Shown here: positions 1 through 11,208 of the stretch, one piece after another | Layout: every line of letters begins with the position of its first letter | Numbering within the stretch: position 1 is the stretch's first letter | Assembly (NCBI GenBank): GCA_019096195.1 | Contig: JAGTXK010000190.1 | Span: 740,172 to 804,171, forward strand | Source: Boletus sp. NGJ | Lineage: Eukaryota; Basidiomycota; Agaricomycetes; Boletales; Boletaceae | Length of the DNA: 64,000 bases | Reading direction: 5' to 3' | The notes under the pieces: generated by a model | Seen by the model: the letters and a program-made list of their open reading frames with translations, nothing else | Database searches by the model: none | Told to the model about the DNA's origin: nothing | Program-made: the position numbers and the translations under genes

Positions 1-2014
1 CGAATGGGAACCATACTGGCAGCGCCGGCTTCTCAGTGTCAGTACCCCTACGACCTCGCAATTGTCTGTTCTTTTTGATAACGTGGTTTTTTCAGGCAGC
101 GAAGTTTGGTTGGGGATTCTTGGATCTGTACAACCCTGGTGATTTCGTTGCGATGGGGCAGGCACTGAAGGTGTTGAATTCGGTCAGGTTCTACGAGATA
201 GGGATACCATTGACCTATTCCCAGTAAGCAAAAAAGGTCTCATGGTTTTCGCTATCTTGCTGATAGGTCGTACGCGTCAAGGTATCAATACGTCTCCCCG
301 ATGCATCTCATCACCCGGCTGACATCGCGAAACTTGCACCTTCTCGCCCTTCGGATCTCGTCATACCTCTCACTGAAAGCGGACATCGTCTTGAAACACT
401 GGGCCAGCGCAAAGATTGCGCGTTCTAAATCATCCGCCACGGATACCGAAGACGCGGAGTTGTGCAAGGTGATCGTTGACAAATTCGAGAAGCTCGGAAA
501 AGGCACGGTGAGTTACGGAGACATTGCACGTCGCGCATGGGAAGTCGGCAGGGCTGGTCTGGCGACCAAGGTGAGCACGCGCTTCGTTTTCTTCACATTT
601 CCCCGCGTCCGTTTTGCCAACGTTGACTCGCCCCAAGCTTCTTGACCACGAGACACGCGCTTCGGATCAGGTACCACTCTTGTTGACGATGAGGGAAGAC
701 AAATTAGCCTTGTTGAAGGCGGTGGATAGTGGGGATACTGAACTCGGTGCGTGTCTGTTTGTATGACGGTAGCGAGTAGATTTGCTAAATGTTTCAGTGT
801 ACCATGTTTTGCTGCACTTGCACAAGCGACTCTCCCTCGGCACCTTCTTCCGTCTGATTGAGGACGGGGGAGAACGCCTTGCACCTGCTAGCAGGCTACT
901 CCAAGTTTATGCTCGGGAACAAAACAGGGAAATGCTGCGCGATTTCTACTATAGCGACGACAGAAGAGTGGAGAGTGCCGTGCTAGCACTAGAAGAAGCC
1001 AGCCAAATGATGGTACGTGTGTGTGGCTTTCGTCGACTTCGTTCACGTTCGTCATCTTGCAAGGTGTAGGACCAAGCAGGCACGATCGCTTCTGTCAAGG
1101 CTGCGGAAAAGTTCTTTTCCGAGGACAAGGATCGCGGTTTCGAAGCCAAGGCGCGCTCCCTTTTTTTTTTATTCGGGGTTCTGGAGACTGATATGGAGCG
1201 CATTGGTCTATCGGAAATGCAGATGATGGACGAGAGCGCACGTCTGCTGGCGATGCAACAACAGCTTGAGAAGGACTCTGATGGCAAGGTCAAATTCTTT
1301 GGACAGAGTGTCTCCGAGACGATACGTACCTGTCTCATGAACGGGATGAGCAAGAAAGCAGACAAGGTCAAGAGCGAGTTCAAGGTGCCCGACAAACGGT
1401 GGGTGGTTGTCCGTCCCTTCGTGCTAGGTCGTCTCGGATTGAATATTAGTCTCAATTCCGTCTTTTTCTTTGACGTAGGTTTTGGTATATCAAATTGCAT
1501 GCATTGACGGCGCTCAGAGACTTTGACAGTCTCGACACGTTTGCGCGATCGAGACGGAGTCCAATCGGATATGAGGCGTTTGTTCGACATCTCGTCATAG
1601 CTGGGCATCTCAAAGAGGCTGCGAGCTACGTGATGCGATGCGATGCGCCGAAGAGGGTGGAACTGTATGTCCTTTGCGAGGACTGGCGCGGGGCCGGGAG
1701 AGAGTGCAAGGAGCGAGGCGACAAGAAAGGACTGGAGTATGCTCTCTTTTTCCAAGTCCTCTTAAAGGCGAGTCGTCACTGATGCACTTTGATCAGAGCG
1801 CTGAAGAAACAGTGTCCAAACACGTTGATCGCACGAGAACTGGATATTCTAAGTGCCTCGATGAAGTGAAGGTAACTGTGGCCATACGTTGCGTCGTGTT
1901 TCGTCTGTTTCCGCTTGCTTGTTACGTGCGATTTTGTTACTGGACCCTCTGATTTATAATGACCATGTCCGCGTGAGACCAGGTTTGAAAGACAAGGCTT
2001 GTGCATTCGCCTAG
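1..2014 (+). CDS. VPS16: VPS16, C-terminal part (5' end outside window)
   Basis: This is the C-terminal half of vacuolar protein sorting protein 16, a core subunit of the HOPS/CORVET tethering complexes that drive membrane fusion at the vacuole and endosome. The translated exons show the Vps16 C-terminal domain: FLDLYNP, then a stretch ending IGIPLTYSQ, then [18 protein letters not shown], and near the end [15 protein letters not shown] and [21 protein letters not shown] read at least eight exons. Clear junctions are the intron 38-95 (AGT/GCA), the intron 224-266, and introns near 571-640, 748-798, 1012-1069, 1400-1478, about 1757-1797 and 1876-1996. The final exon gives a short tail ACAFA and the stop at 2012-2014; that last acceptor (AAG) is weak, so the final five residues are less certain. 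The gene ends one base before the stop codon of the convergent methyltransferase gene, so the two 3' UTRs must overlap. The start lies upstream of base 1. Confidence 0.9.
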
Positions 2015-2015
2015 G

Positions 2016-3389
2016 TCATCGGGTCCATCCAATTCGATAGTAAACATACTCTACATCATTGTCCGTGTTGCTCCTCTCAGACTTCCCATCTCCATAAGCT
2101 TCACAAACAATGGATTCCTTCGAGAGAATGGTGAGCTCTCGCTGTGATCCCTTCGAATCACGACCCTTGGAGCTAAACACTTCTTCGATGGTGCTGGACT
2201 CCAACGTATGCCCTGGCCGGAGAGGGATGACAAGGTGAAAGGCGGGATCCTTGTTCGAGCCGTCGGGATAGGAGAGGAGAGACGTGAGGCAATCGCGTAT
2301 CCAAACGGCATGCTGAGGCTCATACACAATGTCAGCGCCAAAGACGACGTCGAACGGGGCCGACAAGACGGGTATAGGCAGCGTCTCTGTCATCGTCGGT
2401 GAAAACGAAGACCAATCCAGAGGATGACTATGGATGAGGATTGCTGCGTCATTTTCGTCGGGAACGGTGGGGAAATTGGCGTCGATGTTGGATTGGAGGT
2501 TGGCTAGCACGGCGGGATAAAAGTCTGTGAGGACGATGGTCGCTCGAGGGTGGAGCGTGAGGGTCGGATCTGGGTTTGGGCTCTTGCAGGGAAGCATCGC
2601 ATGCAATAATTTTGCTACCGTCAACCCGACCAACCCAGTACCTGCGCCTAGCTCGAGGACGCGGAGTGGACGTTCCCGAGTATCGAGACCATCAGTATCA
2701 CTGCCGGTAGTAGATAGGCTCCACCGCGCGCCAGTCGAGCATCCCAAACCAAACCAATCGGGACGTTCTGCGATCATCTCTGCGAGTACACATGCCCCGC
2801 CCCACGTCTGCGCCCCAACGCTCGCGTAATCGTGATTGTCCAGAGGGATGTCCGTCAGGTCGACGTGGACTGTCCGAGTCATGATCTTGTTGGAGTCGGT
2901 GTCACCAGCTATTGGCATGGACGCTGGCAAGGGGATTTTGAAAGAGAATCTGCGGTGGACTTTGGGCGCGGCGGCGACGCCGGCGCAGGTCGCGAGGAGG
3001 GAGGCTGCTTGTTGGATGAGTGTGTCGGTGTCCATAGGGAGATCAGAGGACAAGGGGGATTGGGTGCCGGTGTCGATGACAGTGTCAGTGGGAGATGTTA
3101 GCAACGACCACTGTTCCTGCCGAGATTCGAGCTGGACGATCAGCGCAGTGAGCCAGCGAACTGCATAGGCGCGTTCAAGAGCATCGGATTGGACCCATCG
3201 GATGCCTTCGTCGTCGTGGTCAAATGACGAGACTGCATTCCCGTCACGGTCTCGCCGTCGTCTGCGAGAGCCGCGCACTTGGGGAAGATAGAGCGAGTGA
3301 AGGAATTGGAGGTGCTCGAAGAGCTGTGTGGAGGTGAATGCGGCGATCTTGGCGATGGGCGGAAGACGCGACGTTGGCGGTTGGATCAT
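2016..3389 (-). CDS. Family-16 lysine methyltransferase-like protein
   Basis: A single-exon gene of 457 residues. The central and C-terminal parts match the SAM-dependent Methyltransf_16 family, which methylates lysines on chaperones, elongation factors and similar proteins. Visible marks are VGAQTWGGACVLAEMI around residue 190, the SAM-binding glycine loop LELGAGTGLVGL around residue 244, a TDFYPAVLANL segment typical of motif II/III, and FDVVFGADIVYEPQH around residue 346 in place of the usual DxxYxxxx post-motif. The N-terminal 100 residues (FEHLQFLHSLYLPQV and a basic RRRRRDRD stretch) are typical of the larger fungal members. I cannot assign the protein substrate. The stop codon (2016-2018) is one base from the VPS16 stop, and the start codon is 39 bp from that of the divergent gene at 3429, so both borders are unusually tight. 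Confidence 0.88.
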   Translation of the reverse strand: MIQPPTSRLPPIAKIAAFTSTQLFEHLQFLHSLYLPQVRGSRRRRRDRDGNAVSSFDHDDEGIRWVQSDALERAYAVRWLTALIVQLESRQEQWSLLTSPTDTVIDTGTQSPLSSDLPMDTDTLIQQAASLLATCAGVAAAPKVHRRFSFKIPLPASMPIAGDTDSNKIMTRTVHVDLTDIPLDNHDYASVGAQTWGGACVLAEMIAERPDWFGLGCSTGARWSLSTTGSDTDGLDTRERPLRVLELGAGTGLVGLTVAKLLHAMLPCKSPNPDPTLTLHPRATIVLTDFYPAVLANLQSNIDANFPTVPDENDAAILIHSHPLDWSSFSPTMTETLPIPVLSAPFDVVFGADIVYEPQHAVWIRDCLTSLLSYPDGSNKDPAFHLVIPLRPGHTLESSTIEEVFSSKGRDSKGSQRELTILSKESIVCEAYGDGKSERSNTDNDVEYVYYRIGWTR

Positions 3390-3428
3390 TGCACCTCAAC
3401 GTTCGTTCAACGCTGCCAAAAAATCATC
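3390..3428. promoter_or_regulatory. 39-bp divergent intergenic promoter region
   Basis: Only 39 bp separate the start codons of the methyltransferase (minus strand, 3389) and the conserved gene at 3429 (plus strand). Both transcripts must start inside this stretch or inside the neighbouring coding sequence, so regulation is probably shared. I see no TATA box. The stretch reads mostly as C- and A-rich sequence. Confidence 0.45.
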
Positions 3429-4155
3429 ATGGACGTCGCGATGAACTTGAACCCGAGCCAACCAACCACATCGTCCTTTGGTACGCAATCCCAGTCCTCC
3501 ACGGCATCCGCTTTTTCGAGCCTCGCGTCGATCCCGGGGCATTCGTCTAGCTTCAATTCGACCTCGTCCATTCCAAGTCTGTCTCAGGAGACGACTGGCG
3601 TGACTACCAGCACCACCGGGTCGACCCTCGTAGACCCAAACTCGCCGGAGCTGTTCAAGCAGAACGTACAGATTGCCTTGGAACAGGTCGCTCGTCTGAA
3701 CGCGCTCGCACGGAGCGCGTTGAACGGCATGTACGTCTAGCCTGAGACTCCAACTTTCTGACGCTCACCCCCTCTTCGCCAGACAACACGCCTACCAGGC
3801 AGACGTCCATCCAGCACAGACACAAGGTCAGCACCGTGCTCTCCTGCTCCCTCTGAGGACGTGTATTTACATAAAAATTGAATTTCCCCCAGCGGACTTG
3901 ACGGCACTCGATCAAGCCATATACGCTCTCGCCGACGTGCTCAGACAATCTGGCGTCGGCGCGTACCCGCTCCCTGTACCCGTTGACGGTGCACGGAACG
4001 CGGCGAGTCCACCGACCGAGCAGCAGCTCATCGCGGACACGACTCGCGGCGTCCAGCAGTCGTACGAAGTGTTTAAACGGATGCAAGAGAGTAGTGCGGT
4101 CGTTGCCAACCTCTTAGCTGCTCCAGAAAACCTGGGACGACCAAAGATGCAGTGA
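3429..4155 (+). CDS. Conserved fungal protein of unknown function
   Basis: Three exons (3429-3730, 3783-3826, 3893-4155) give a protein of about 202 residues. The introns have clean borders (GTACGT..CAG and GTCAGC..CAG), and the reading frame continues through both (NGI/QHAY and QTQ/ADLTA). The first 70 residues are a low-complexity Ser/Thr-rich leader. The rest is helical and looks conserved: NVQIALEQVARLNALARS, DLTALDQAIYALADVLRQSG, and a C-terminal helix with VFKRMQESSAVVANLL. The all-helical layout with a disordered leader resembles small subunits of complexes such as Mediator, but I do not recognise a named family and make no functional call. The alternative upstream ATG at 3279 lies inside the methyltransferase gene and adds sequence unlike a protein, so I chose 3429. 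Confidence 0.75.
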
Positions 4156-4439
4156 TTGTCGAGGGTCCGAAATGACGAGTACATTAGCGGCCGGGAAAGG
4201 TGATTGGCGCATCAGAGCAATCGGTCAGATGGACAATTTCGTTCCAAGCGTGCGACCGAGGTTCGGGAATCGCTGATGGTATCAACGGGATACGAAAGAG
4301 GCAGAGAACGGCGCCATCACATGGATCCTGACTTTTAGGTGTATTCGGACGACGAAACATAATTGAATACACTTTCATCTACATACTGAAGCCCCATCTT
4401 TGACTTGTATCAGCACACATTCCCGAGTATGTGGATTGT
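4156..4439. other. Intergenic, 3' ends of two convergent genes
   Basis: This 284-bp gap holds the 3' ends of the gene at 3429-4155 and of the convergent LysM gene. It contains AT-rich stretches that could serve as polyadenylation signals (for example CATAATTGAATACA near 4359). I see no gene in it. Confidence 0.5.
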
Positions 4440-5083
4440 TCAACGTGACTGGGTCGAGTTGACGTAGATGGTGCTAGAGACACACAGGACCTGTGGAAAT
4501 GATCAGCGACCTCCGGTCATCACAATACAGGTAAAGGATTGACCTCTTGAGGGTAGAGGTTCGTGCACGTCTGGTTCAAGTTCGGGTTATTCTGGAGGAG
4601 CGTACTCTCCGGAATATTGAACATGTCCGCGATGGAAATACAACTGTCTCCGGACTGCACGACGTAGGTGGTTTCGCAATCTTGGCCGGTGAGACCCAAG
4701 CAGATGATCTATAGAGGATTAGGTGGATCACAACGGCGTCGTAGAGGGCCCACCTCGCCAATTTGAAGGTTGTCACAGTTCGCGTCGATGATTCCAGTAT
4801 TCACAGCTGCGAGCTGGTAGCTGTGGATTGTTGAAAAAGTGCGGTGAGTCGTCGATACTCGCGGGACAGCCGGTGAACTTACGTGGAGACGTTGTGCTTG
4901 GCAGATATGATATTACAAGTATCATAGGCAACGACGGTCGCATTGCGATCACAGTTGGCGGGGAGGGCGGCTTGGGCTGCAACAAGATTGAGAACCAAGA
5001 GTGAGGGTACAACGTTGCAGCGACCACGCACCCTGGTAAACGGCTGTAGCAGCGAGCGCAATGGTGGCGATGAGACCAAACAT
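4440..5083 (-). CDS. Secreted protein with two LysM domains
   Basis: Five exons on the minus strand give about 142 residues. Residues 1-20 (MFGLIATIALAATAVYQAQA) are a signal peptide ending in a good AQA cleavage site. Two LysM-type chitin-binding repeats follow: the first (residues ~26-80) contains VVAYDTCNIISAKHNVS and ends CDNLQIGEIICLG; the second (residues ~82-130) contains TYVVQSGDSCISIADMFN, IPESTLLQNNPNL and LYPQEVLCV. Even Cys spacing suggests disulfides. Small secreted fungal LysM proteins bind chitin fragments; in plant-associated fungi many act as effectors that hide cell-wall chitin from the host, while in saprotrophs they may protect or remodel the wall. The sequence cannot say which applies. 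Junctions I checked in frame are YQ/AQAA, ST/YQLAAV, IGE/IICLG and PQE/VLCV. A TATA box lies about 54 bp upstream of the ATG. Confidence 0.85.
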
Positions 5084-5136
5084 GTCGAACAAGAAGCAAG
5101 TCTTTGGACTGCCGTTTCCTCTGCAAAATGCGCGAG

Positions 5137-5144
5137 CTTTTATA
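5137..5144 (-). promoter_or_regulatory. TATA box of the LysM gene
   Basis: On the minus strand the sequence reads GGTATAAAAGC, a consensus TATAAAAG box 54-61 bp upstream of the LysM start codon. The spacing leaves room for a short 5' UTR. Strong TATA boxes are common on inducible, secreted-protein genes in fungi. Confidence 0.7.
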
Positions 5145-5528
5145 CCTTTTCTGCCCCCACTTGAGAATCCATGGGGGTTCTATTTTCCCTTGTTCTTTCA
5201 CGACGGGGATCACGAATCCCCGGTGACTTGAATCCGAAGCCAAACGAGCATCGTTGTAGCACTCTACCCACGTCGTTCGTGACATGGGAAGCGGGTACTG
5301 CATAACGGAGGATGAGCGCTGCGTTTGGCGGTGGACGCTACCCAGGCCTGGCGCGCAATTGTCAGGCGTGGTAGCAGACTTGTCCTTAGCGAATATACGA
5401 ACGTCGGCTCAGATGGCCACCATGTGAGTCCACCGGCAAAGCGAGTGTGACAACAATCTGTCACAAAGAAAAGTGTCTACATGGTCAATCCGAACAATCA
5501 TGTCAACATGGAATCGTATCACTAGACC
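5145..5528. other. Intergenic region between the LysM gene and CHK1
   Basis: About 380 bp between the divergent LysM and CHK1 genes. Apart from the TATA box at its left edge I see no gene or repeat in it. Short open stretches on both strands have no protein-like character. Confidence 0.5.
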
Positions 5529-7534
5529 ATGAAGCATCCCAAAGTCGCGGGTGCGTCAAGACTTCCACTTTATCGCCTCTTGGTCACCATCAACCCCAGG
5601 TTACGAGCTCATCAAACAAGTCGGCGGGGGTGGTTTCTCCAGGTAACGGTCCCTCCGAGCACTGATACCTTTGTCCGCTCACACGATTCCAGCGTGTTTC
5701 AAGCGGTGCACGTCGAAAACCATCAAGTCGCAGCATGCAAACTGATCTACATCACCGACGAAACGACCGACAAGGAACGCAAATCCGTAGACAAGGAAAT
5801 GAAGATCCACGCGGCCATGAAACATCGCAACGTACTCGAATTCATTAGCGCCGTCATCGTCGAACTCAAATACAGGCACCACTATGTACCAGGCATCTAC
5901 ATGCTCCTCGAGTTCGCCGCGGGAGGTGACCTGTTTGACAAGATCGGTGGGTGTCATATCAAGCGAGCGGTCGTATCACGGCGTTCAAGTCTGCGACAGC
6001 CCCAGACGTAGGTACCGGCGAGGACGTGGCACATCTATATTTCAAACAGCTGGTGGACGGGATGGCACGTCCTCTCGGTTGTCCTCTCGCGCCACCCACT
6101 CAATGTCCTGCAGGAATTCATTCACGCGCAGGGCGTGTGCCACAGAGACCTCAAACCCGAAAACCTACTTCTCAATGCCGCCGGAACGCTCAAGATATCC
6201 GATTTTGGCCTTTCTGTCGTCTACAAACAAAAGGAGACCGGCAAGACGCGCCTTCTGACCGAGCGCTGTGGCAGCTTACCCTACATCGCGCCTGAAGTGT
6301 GTGGCTACGCCTAGTTCCTCGACAAGTGTGCTCATCCAAAAACGACAGCTGCATTATGAGGCACCCTATCAAGCCGAGCCTATTGATATATGGGGCATGG
6401 GTGTTATCCTGTTCACACTTCTCGTCGGGAGTATGTGTCGCACGTGTCGACTGTTGGAATGCTTCTGACCCTTTACTTAGACACCCCATGGGATGAGCCA
6501 ACTGATCGCAGCTCAGATTTCTGCAGCTATCTCTCTGGAGAGATATTCAACGAAGCACCGTGGACCAAATTTAGCACCAATGTGCTCTGTACGTCGACTC
6601 TCCCCTTTTTGCGACAGCGACCAAACCTGTTGTGTAGCTCTGATCTGTGGCATGCTCACCCTGGAATCCGACAAACGCATGATTATGTCTGAAATCCGTG
6701 CGCACCCTTGGTGTACAAGGTAAGTCGTGACAAAAGCGGAAGCGCCTTGTCGTTCACTCCCACTAGACCGAGCCAGCTTGCTACACACGGCGTGCAAGCA
6801 TTGGCTGAACAACTCACCCAATCCTTGCGCGATAATGGTGATCTCATGTACGCCAATCCTGATCTCTCTGGCGCTAGGTAAGCGTTTATCACCGCTCAGA
6901 CAAGCGGTACTCGGCCGACCCCAAAACGTCCCCTCTTCCAAAGCTCACGTGAAGACGACGACATCATGTCCTCTGCCCAATCCCAGTTCACGCAATCCCT
7001 ACTCCTATTCGTAAGTCGCCCCCTTTCCCGATAAGTCTGTCACCTTACGTATGACTTTGTTTGAAATCACCCAGTCTCAGACCCAAAGCGGCCGGCGCTA
7101 CACCCCGCAACTCACCCGCTTCTACACCTCTATCGGACCAGGCATCCTCATTGACCTCGTAAAAGAAAGCCTCGACACCCTCGGGGTCAAATACAAGGAC
7201 GCCCCCGTCGTTGCCGGGTCGGGCTCGGGGCCGAGGGCGGTCCACCGACTGAGGGTGGGCGGGTACGACAAGCGCAAGATCGTGTTTAAGGGGTGGATCG
7301 AGCTCGAGACGTTTAGTCGGATGCAGCATGACTCGGGGGCGTTTTGTGTAATGCAGCGGGACGTGGTGCGTCGTGCTCGGGCTTGGGGTTGTTTTCTAGG
7401 CTGATGCGACCCCCCCCCTCCTTTTTGTGGGATAGGGAAATCCAATCTCTTGGAGGCAGCTTTGGAAGTCGTTGATTTGTTCGCCGGCGGTGAATCCTCA
7501 CGTGTTGCGAAGGTGCAGGACGGGCGACGAGTAG
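5529..7534 (+). CDS. CHK1: CHK1 DNA-damage checkpoint kinase
   Basis: A multi-exon serine/threonine kinase matching CHK1, which is activated by ATR after DNA damage or stalled replication and blocks mitotic entry. In order: the Gly-rich loop [18 protein letters not shown] (residues ~8-25), the ATP lysine in [21 protein letters not shown] at the hinge, the catalytic [26 protein letters not shown] with DFG, the activation loop ending [10 protein letters not shown], then the CHK1-like [19 protein letters not shown] and NTPWDEPTD. The C-terminal region has [20 protein letters not shown] and RFYTSIGPG, followed by [16 protein letters not shown], the KA1-like autoinhibitory domain of CHK1. About nine short introns are visible, including 5551-5599, one at 6299-6350, 6451-6480, 6589-6638, 6721-6765 and one before 6910. 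The protein ends CRTGDE at 7532-7534. I chose the ATG at 5529 because it gives the usual few residues before the Gly loop. Confidence 0.92.
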
Positions 7535-7794
7535 GAATGCGTGATTGAATTAAAATTTTGATCACAATCAGTAGAATCTACAAGATACCCTTGACCAGCT
7601 AATCATACAATCAAGGAGTAGCAGCTTTCCTCACGAGCGCTCCAGTACTGGGGTCAACCACACATTTGGGATGATTCTAACTTATTGATGCTCGTGGATT
7701 ACAACCAAAAGGAACACCGAGATTACATGATACACTGAATGCAGATGATAAAAAGATATCGAGCCAATAAGAAAACAACAAAGAGACAGGCCTT
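7535..7794. other. Intergenic, 3' flanks of CHK1 and H2A
   Basis: A 260-bp AT-rich gap between two convergent genes. It contains poly(A)-like stretches on both strands and no protein-coding signal that I can support. Confidence 0.5.
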
Positions 7795-8531
<737 letters not shown>

Positions 8532-8710
8532 GTTTAAATTGTACAGATATACAAAAGGAGGTGGTAGAGAGTGGGTGGTGGTGGTGGTAAGAGGTTAAGA
8601 ATGGTCGGTCAACAAAGTGTGCGCGTTTCGCGTCATATATATAATAGTCACGTGACACATACCGTACTCGTACACTTCCAAATTTGGCGATTGCAACCTT
8701 GATCCCGAAG

Positions 8711-9073
8711 ATGTCCGTGCACCCGTTCAGTCACTGGCTCAGGCTTTTCACGGATCGCGGGCGGGAGACAAGCGGGCTCGCCATTTATCACGAGGGTGAT
8801 CGCGCAAAGGCGATTATTTGGGCGTTGCAGCCCATGTACGTTTCCTTGTTCCCCTCCTCCCCGTCGGTGTGGATGGTGGCCGAAGCGCTGACAATTTTTT
8901 TTTTTTGCTTTGGTTGGGCTCGTAGCCATGTTTGCGGTCATGTCGGCCTTGCAGACGCGTCGAGAAGACGCTCGGTTTTGGACCCGGGAGCCGGAATGGC
9001 TGAAAAAATGGGTTTGCTTTCGTCTACAGATGGCATGATTCGACTGCCAACATCCAAAACATACACGCCTTGA
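8711..9073 (+). CDS. Small hypothetical protein, gene model uncertain
   Basis: An open frame from the ATG at 8711 reads MSVHPFSHWLRLFTDRGR and then SGLAIYHEGDRAKAIIWALQP up to a possible donor (GTACGT) at about 8836. After a possible acceptor at about 8925 (CTCGTAG), two frames compete: the phase-consistent one ends DGMIRLPTSKTYTP at 9073; another reads SALQTRREDARFWTREPEWLKKW, which looks more protein-like but needs a different splice phase. I do not recognise a family. The preceding 180 bp hold the promoter side of histone H2A, so the two genes would be divergent. Confidence 0.3.
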   Translation: MSVHPFSHWLRLFTDRGRETSGLAIYHEGDRAKAIIWALQPMYVSLFPSSPSVWMVAEALTIFFFCFGWARSHVCGHVGLADASRRRSVLDPGAGMAEKMGLLSSTDGMIRLPTSKTYTP

Positions 9074-9307
9074 TATATTCATCTGTTATACCGCAGTAAC
9101 GAAAAAAAATGTGTTACGATGCAGCATGACACACTCGAAAGCGACTACCACATAGATCAACACAAACGACCGACCGATCTCATTCATACCACATCCACAA
9201 GATCTCCAACCATGCATCATCACCGCAAGACACTATCCAAATGCTTTAACGTCGCCGCACACTCTGTCCGATCCTCCTTCCTGATCGACACTTGCGCACC
9301 ATGAATT

Positions 9308-9460
9308 CTATGCGTCTCGAGCGAACATCCCGACCGCCTGAAACCGTCTCAACGCGTTCTGCCGCCACGCGGTCGGAACGATGTCCAGATCCCGGACCTT
9401 GAGATCCCTCTCTGAGAGCGGGCAGGGTGAGCGCGTCCAGGAAGCAGCCGGCCCCATACA
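9308..9460 (-). CDS. Possible C-terminal exon of an unrecognised gene
   Basis: On the minus strand one frame reads SERDLKVRDLDIVP, TAWRQNALRRF and QAVGMFARDA before a TAG stop at 9308-9310. The composition is that of a real globular C-terminus, and it disagrees with the longer overlapping frames, which are Arg/Ser-rich shadows. No start or upstream exon could be fixed. Low confidence. Confidence 0.2.
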   Translation of the reverse strand, partial: CMGPAASWTRSPCPLSERDLKVRDLDIVPTAWRQNALRRFQAVGMFARDA

Positions 9461-9638
9461 ACACGATGACGTCGAGCGCGAGAGTGGGCGCCGCCGCGCG
9501 TGCGGAGCGTCCCCGTCGTTGTCGTCGCCACGTCGTGCCGCGAGATACTAAAGGCGGGGGAAAAGATGAATTCTTCGAGGTCGTGAAGCGAAATGAAGGT
9601 CGTGGTGATGACTTGAGCGAGGGTGATCGAGACCGACG

Positions 9639-9993
9639 ATGGCGACCACTGAGTCTGTCAGAATCGGTCATGAACTTCCTGCGTCCCTTACCGATGTATC
9701 GAATCACGATGAACCTGGACGCGTGTTGCCTACTTGGCAGCTGACCGGTAGTGCCCGTTGTCTAAACTCTCAACAAAAATGCAGGCTTCGCGGGTGTGGT
9801 AGGTTCGATTGGATGGATCGTCTTGAGAGTGATGGAACCATATACCATATACTACCAACCCCCAGTCGAGAATGTGACCGCTGAATCAATATTCGAGCAG
9901 GCTCAGCCACAGAGGTGTGTTGGCACTCATATGCATGCTACGTGTCATAAACCAATGTGTCATGCAAGGATCAATGTGTCCCATCTTCGTTGA
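9639..9993 (+). CDS. Small hypothetical protein with one possible membrane segment
   Basis: Two exons (9639-9747 and 9785-9993) joined by a 37-bp intron (GTAGTG..GCAG). Exon 1 starts MATTESVRIGHELPASLTD. Exon 2 starts with the hydrophobic FAGVVGSIGWIVLRVM, likely a membrane segment, then PYTIYYQPPVENVTAESIF. The intron is short even for this genome, and the end of exon 2 (after EQAQPQ) may really be another donor site (GTGTGT at about 9916). I recognise no family. It converges on the minus-strand gene whose stop I place at 9971. Confidence 0.35.
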
Positions 9994-11208
9994 CCCGGCT
10001 CCCGCACAACATCCATGCGGGCACAATAAACTTAAATCCGACCGAAACAGAAGCGTCACCTGCTTCTTGCTGATGTGTTCCACCGTGAGGCTGGCAATCA
10101 AAATTGAAAGAGTGAATGCCCACCATGACACGGACCCCCGTTGGCACGACCGAGGGCTGAGATGTATCGTTCGCTTGTTGCCCCTAGTAAAAAGTGAGTT
10201 GTCCCGACATGATCTATTGTCGTGAGAGATACACACAGGACCGACTGTCTTCGTATCTACATCACCTTGTCCGCTGGTCGAGGCGACCTTGTTCGAATTG
10301 CTCCCTTTTGTAGTCTTCTTCGTCTTAGGCTGTGACGCAGAATCAACATCAGCGCCGACAGATAAACTAAACAATCAACGAACCTGTTTTACCGATTTTG
10401 GTTTCATGGGGCCTTGTATACTGCCTACTCCGGCTATTAGCTAAAGTGGCTCGTTAGGCACACCGCGCACCGTCTGTCTACCGGAGAAGCGAGGACTCAC
10501 CGCCCTGGGATGAGCTGCAGCCATCCACGAAGGCCCTTCGCTTCCTCTCGTCAATGAGTTGGAGCGAGATTGGGGATTGGCAGGTTGACCTGGCTGATGC
10601 GAATCCTGGTTCTTGCCACCCCTCCTGATCACCGCCTGCAGCCACCTTTTAACCATCGGAATGCTCCCAGACGACTCGGCACTATCATGATGCTCCTCTG
10701 CATGAGGCGGCTCAGGAGGAATAGCCATAGGCAGGGCATCTGGTAACTGCGGGAAGGCCTGGGACGAGCCTGGCAGTGCTACCTCGCTCCCAGGCAAATC
10801 GGTACAGGAAACCAGTGACAGTTCCTCCAGCAACATGAACACGAAAACAAAGTGCAGTTAAATCAGGACAGACCTCATCATAGTCAAACAGGGGTGCAGG
10901 TGCACTAGTTGGCACCTCGGCCTTTGTAGTCATGAAAACTAGCGTCGAAAGGGAAAAGGCCAAAGTCGTACCTCCAGCAGATCACCACCACCGACCTCGC
11001 CTTGGTTCTCTGACTCGGGAACACTTGACGTCGTGGGTTGTTCCTTGTGCGGGAATGCAGGAGTTAGTGTGACCCTTTCGGTGGGAGGATCACAAACTCG
11101 TACCGTAGTCGAGTCATCCTCTTTGTTGTCATGAGTCCTCAAGGTTGATGATTGCTTGTCTTCTGGCACATCTTGAGGTGTTTCCACGGGTTCTTCTTGA
11201 GTTGGTAC
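9971..11208 (-). CDS. Disordered exons downstream of the WD40 gene (C-terminal tail or separate gene)
   Basis: Several minus-strand open stretches look like exons of a disordered, Pro/Ser/Glu-rich protein: one containing VPTQEEPVETPQDVPEDKQ and HKEQPTTSSVPESENQGEV, one with VPTSAPAPLFDYDE, one with ALPMAIPPEPPHAEEHHDS and MVKRWLQAVIRRGGKNQD, then KPKTKKTTKGSNSNKVAST-type Lys/Ser sequence and a last exon with GVRVMVGIHSFNFDCQPHG. Most borders carry GT-AG sites. I could not make the phase agree at the junction with the WD40 exon upstream, so whether this is the C-terminus of that protein or its own gene is open. No catalytic motif is visible. Confidence 0.35.

Noticed and set aside
430-1755. 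Long minus-strand open frames opposite VPS16 (for example 949-1755)
   Set aside because: They are Arg/Ser-rich shadows of the well-supported VPS16 exons, with no domain or splice logic of their own.
3655-4184. Minus-strand frames opposite the conserved gene at 3429-4155
   Set aside because: They run across clear introns of the plus-strand gene and lack protein-like composition.
9246-9707. 153-codon minus-strand frame at 9246-9707
   Set aside because: Very Arg/Ser-rich and out of phase with the more protein-like short C-terminus ending at 9308; treated as a shadow.
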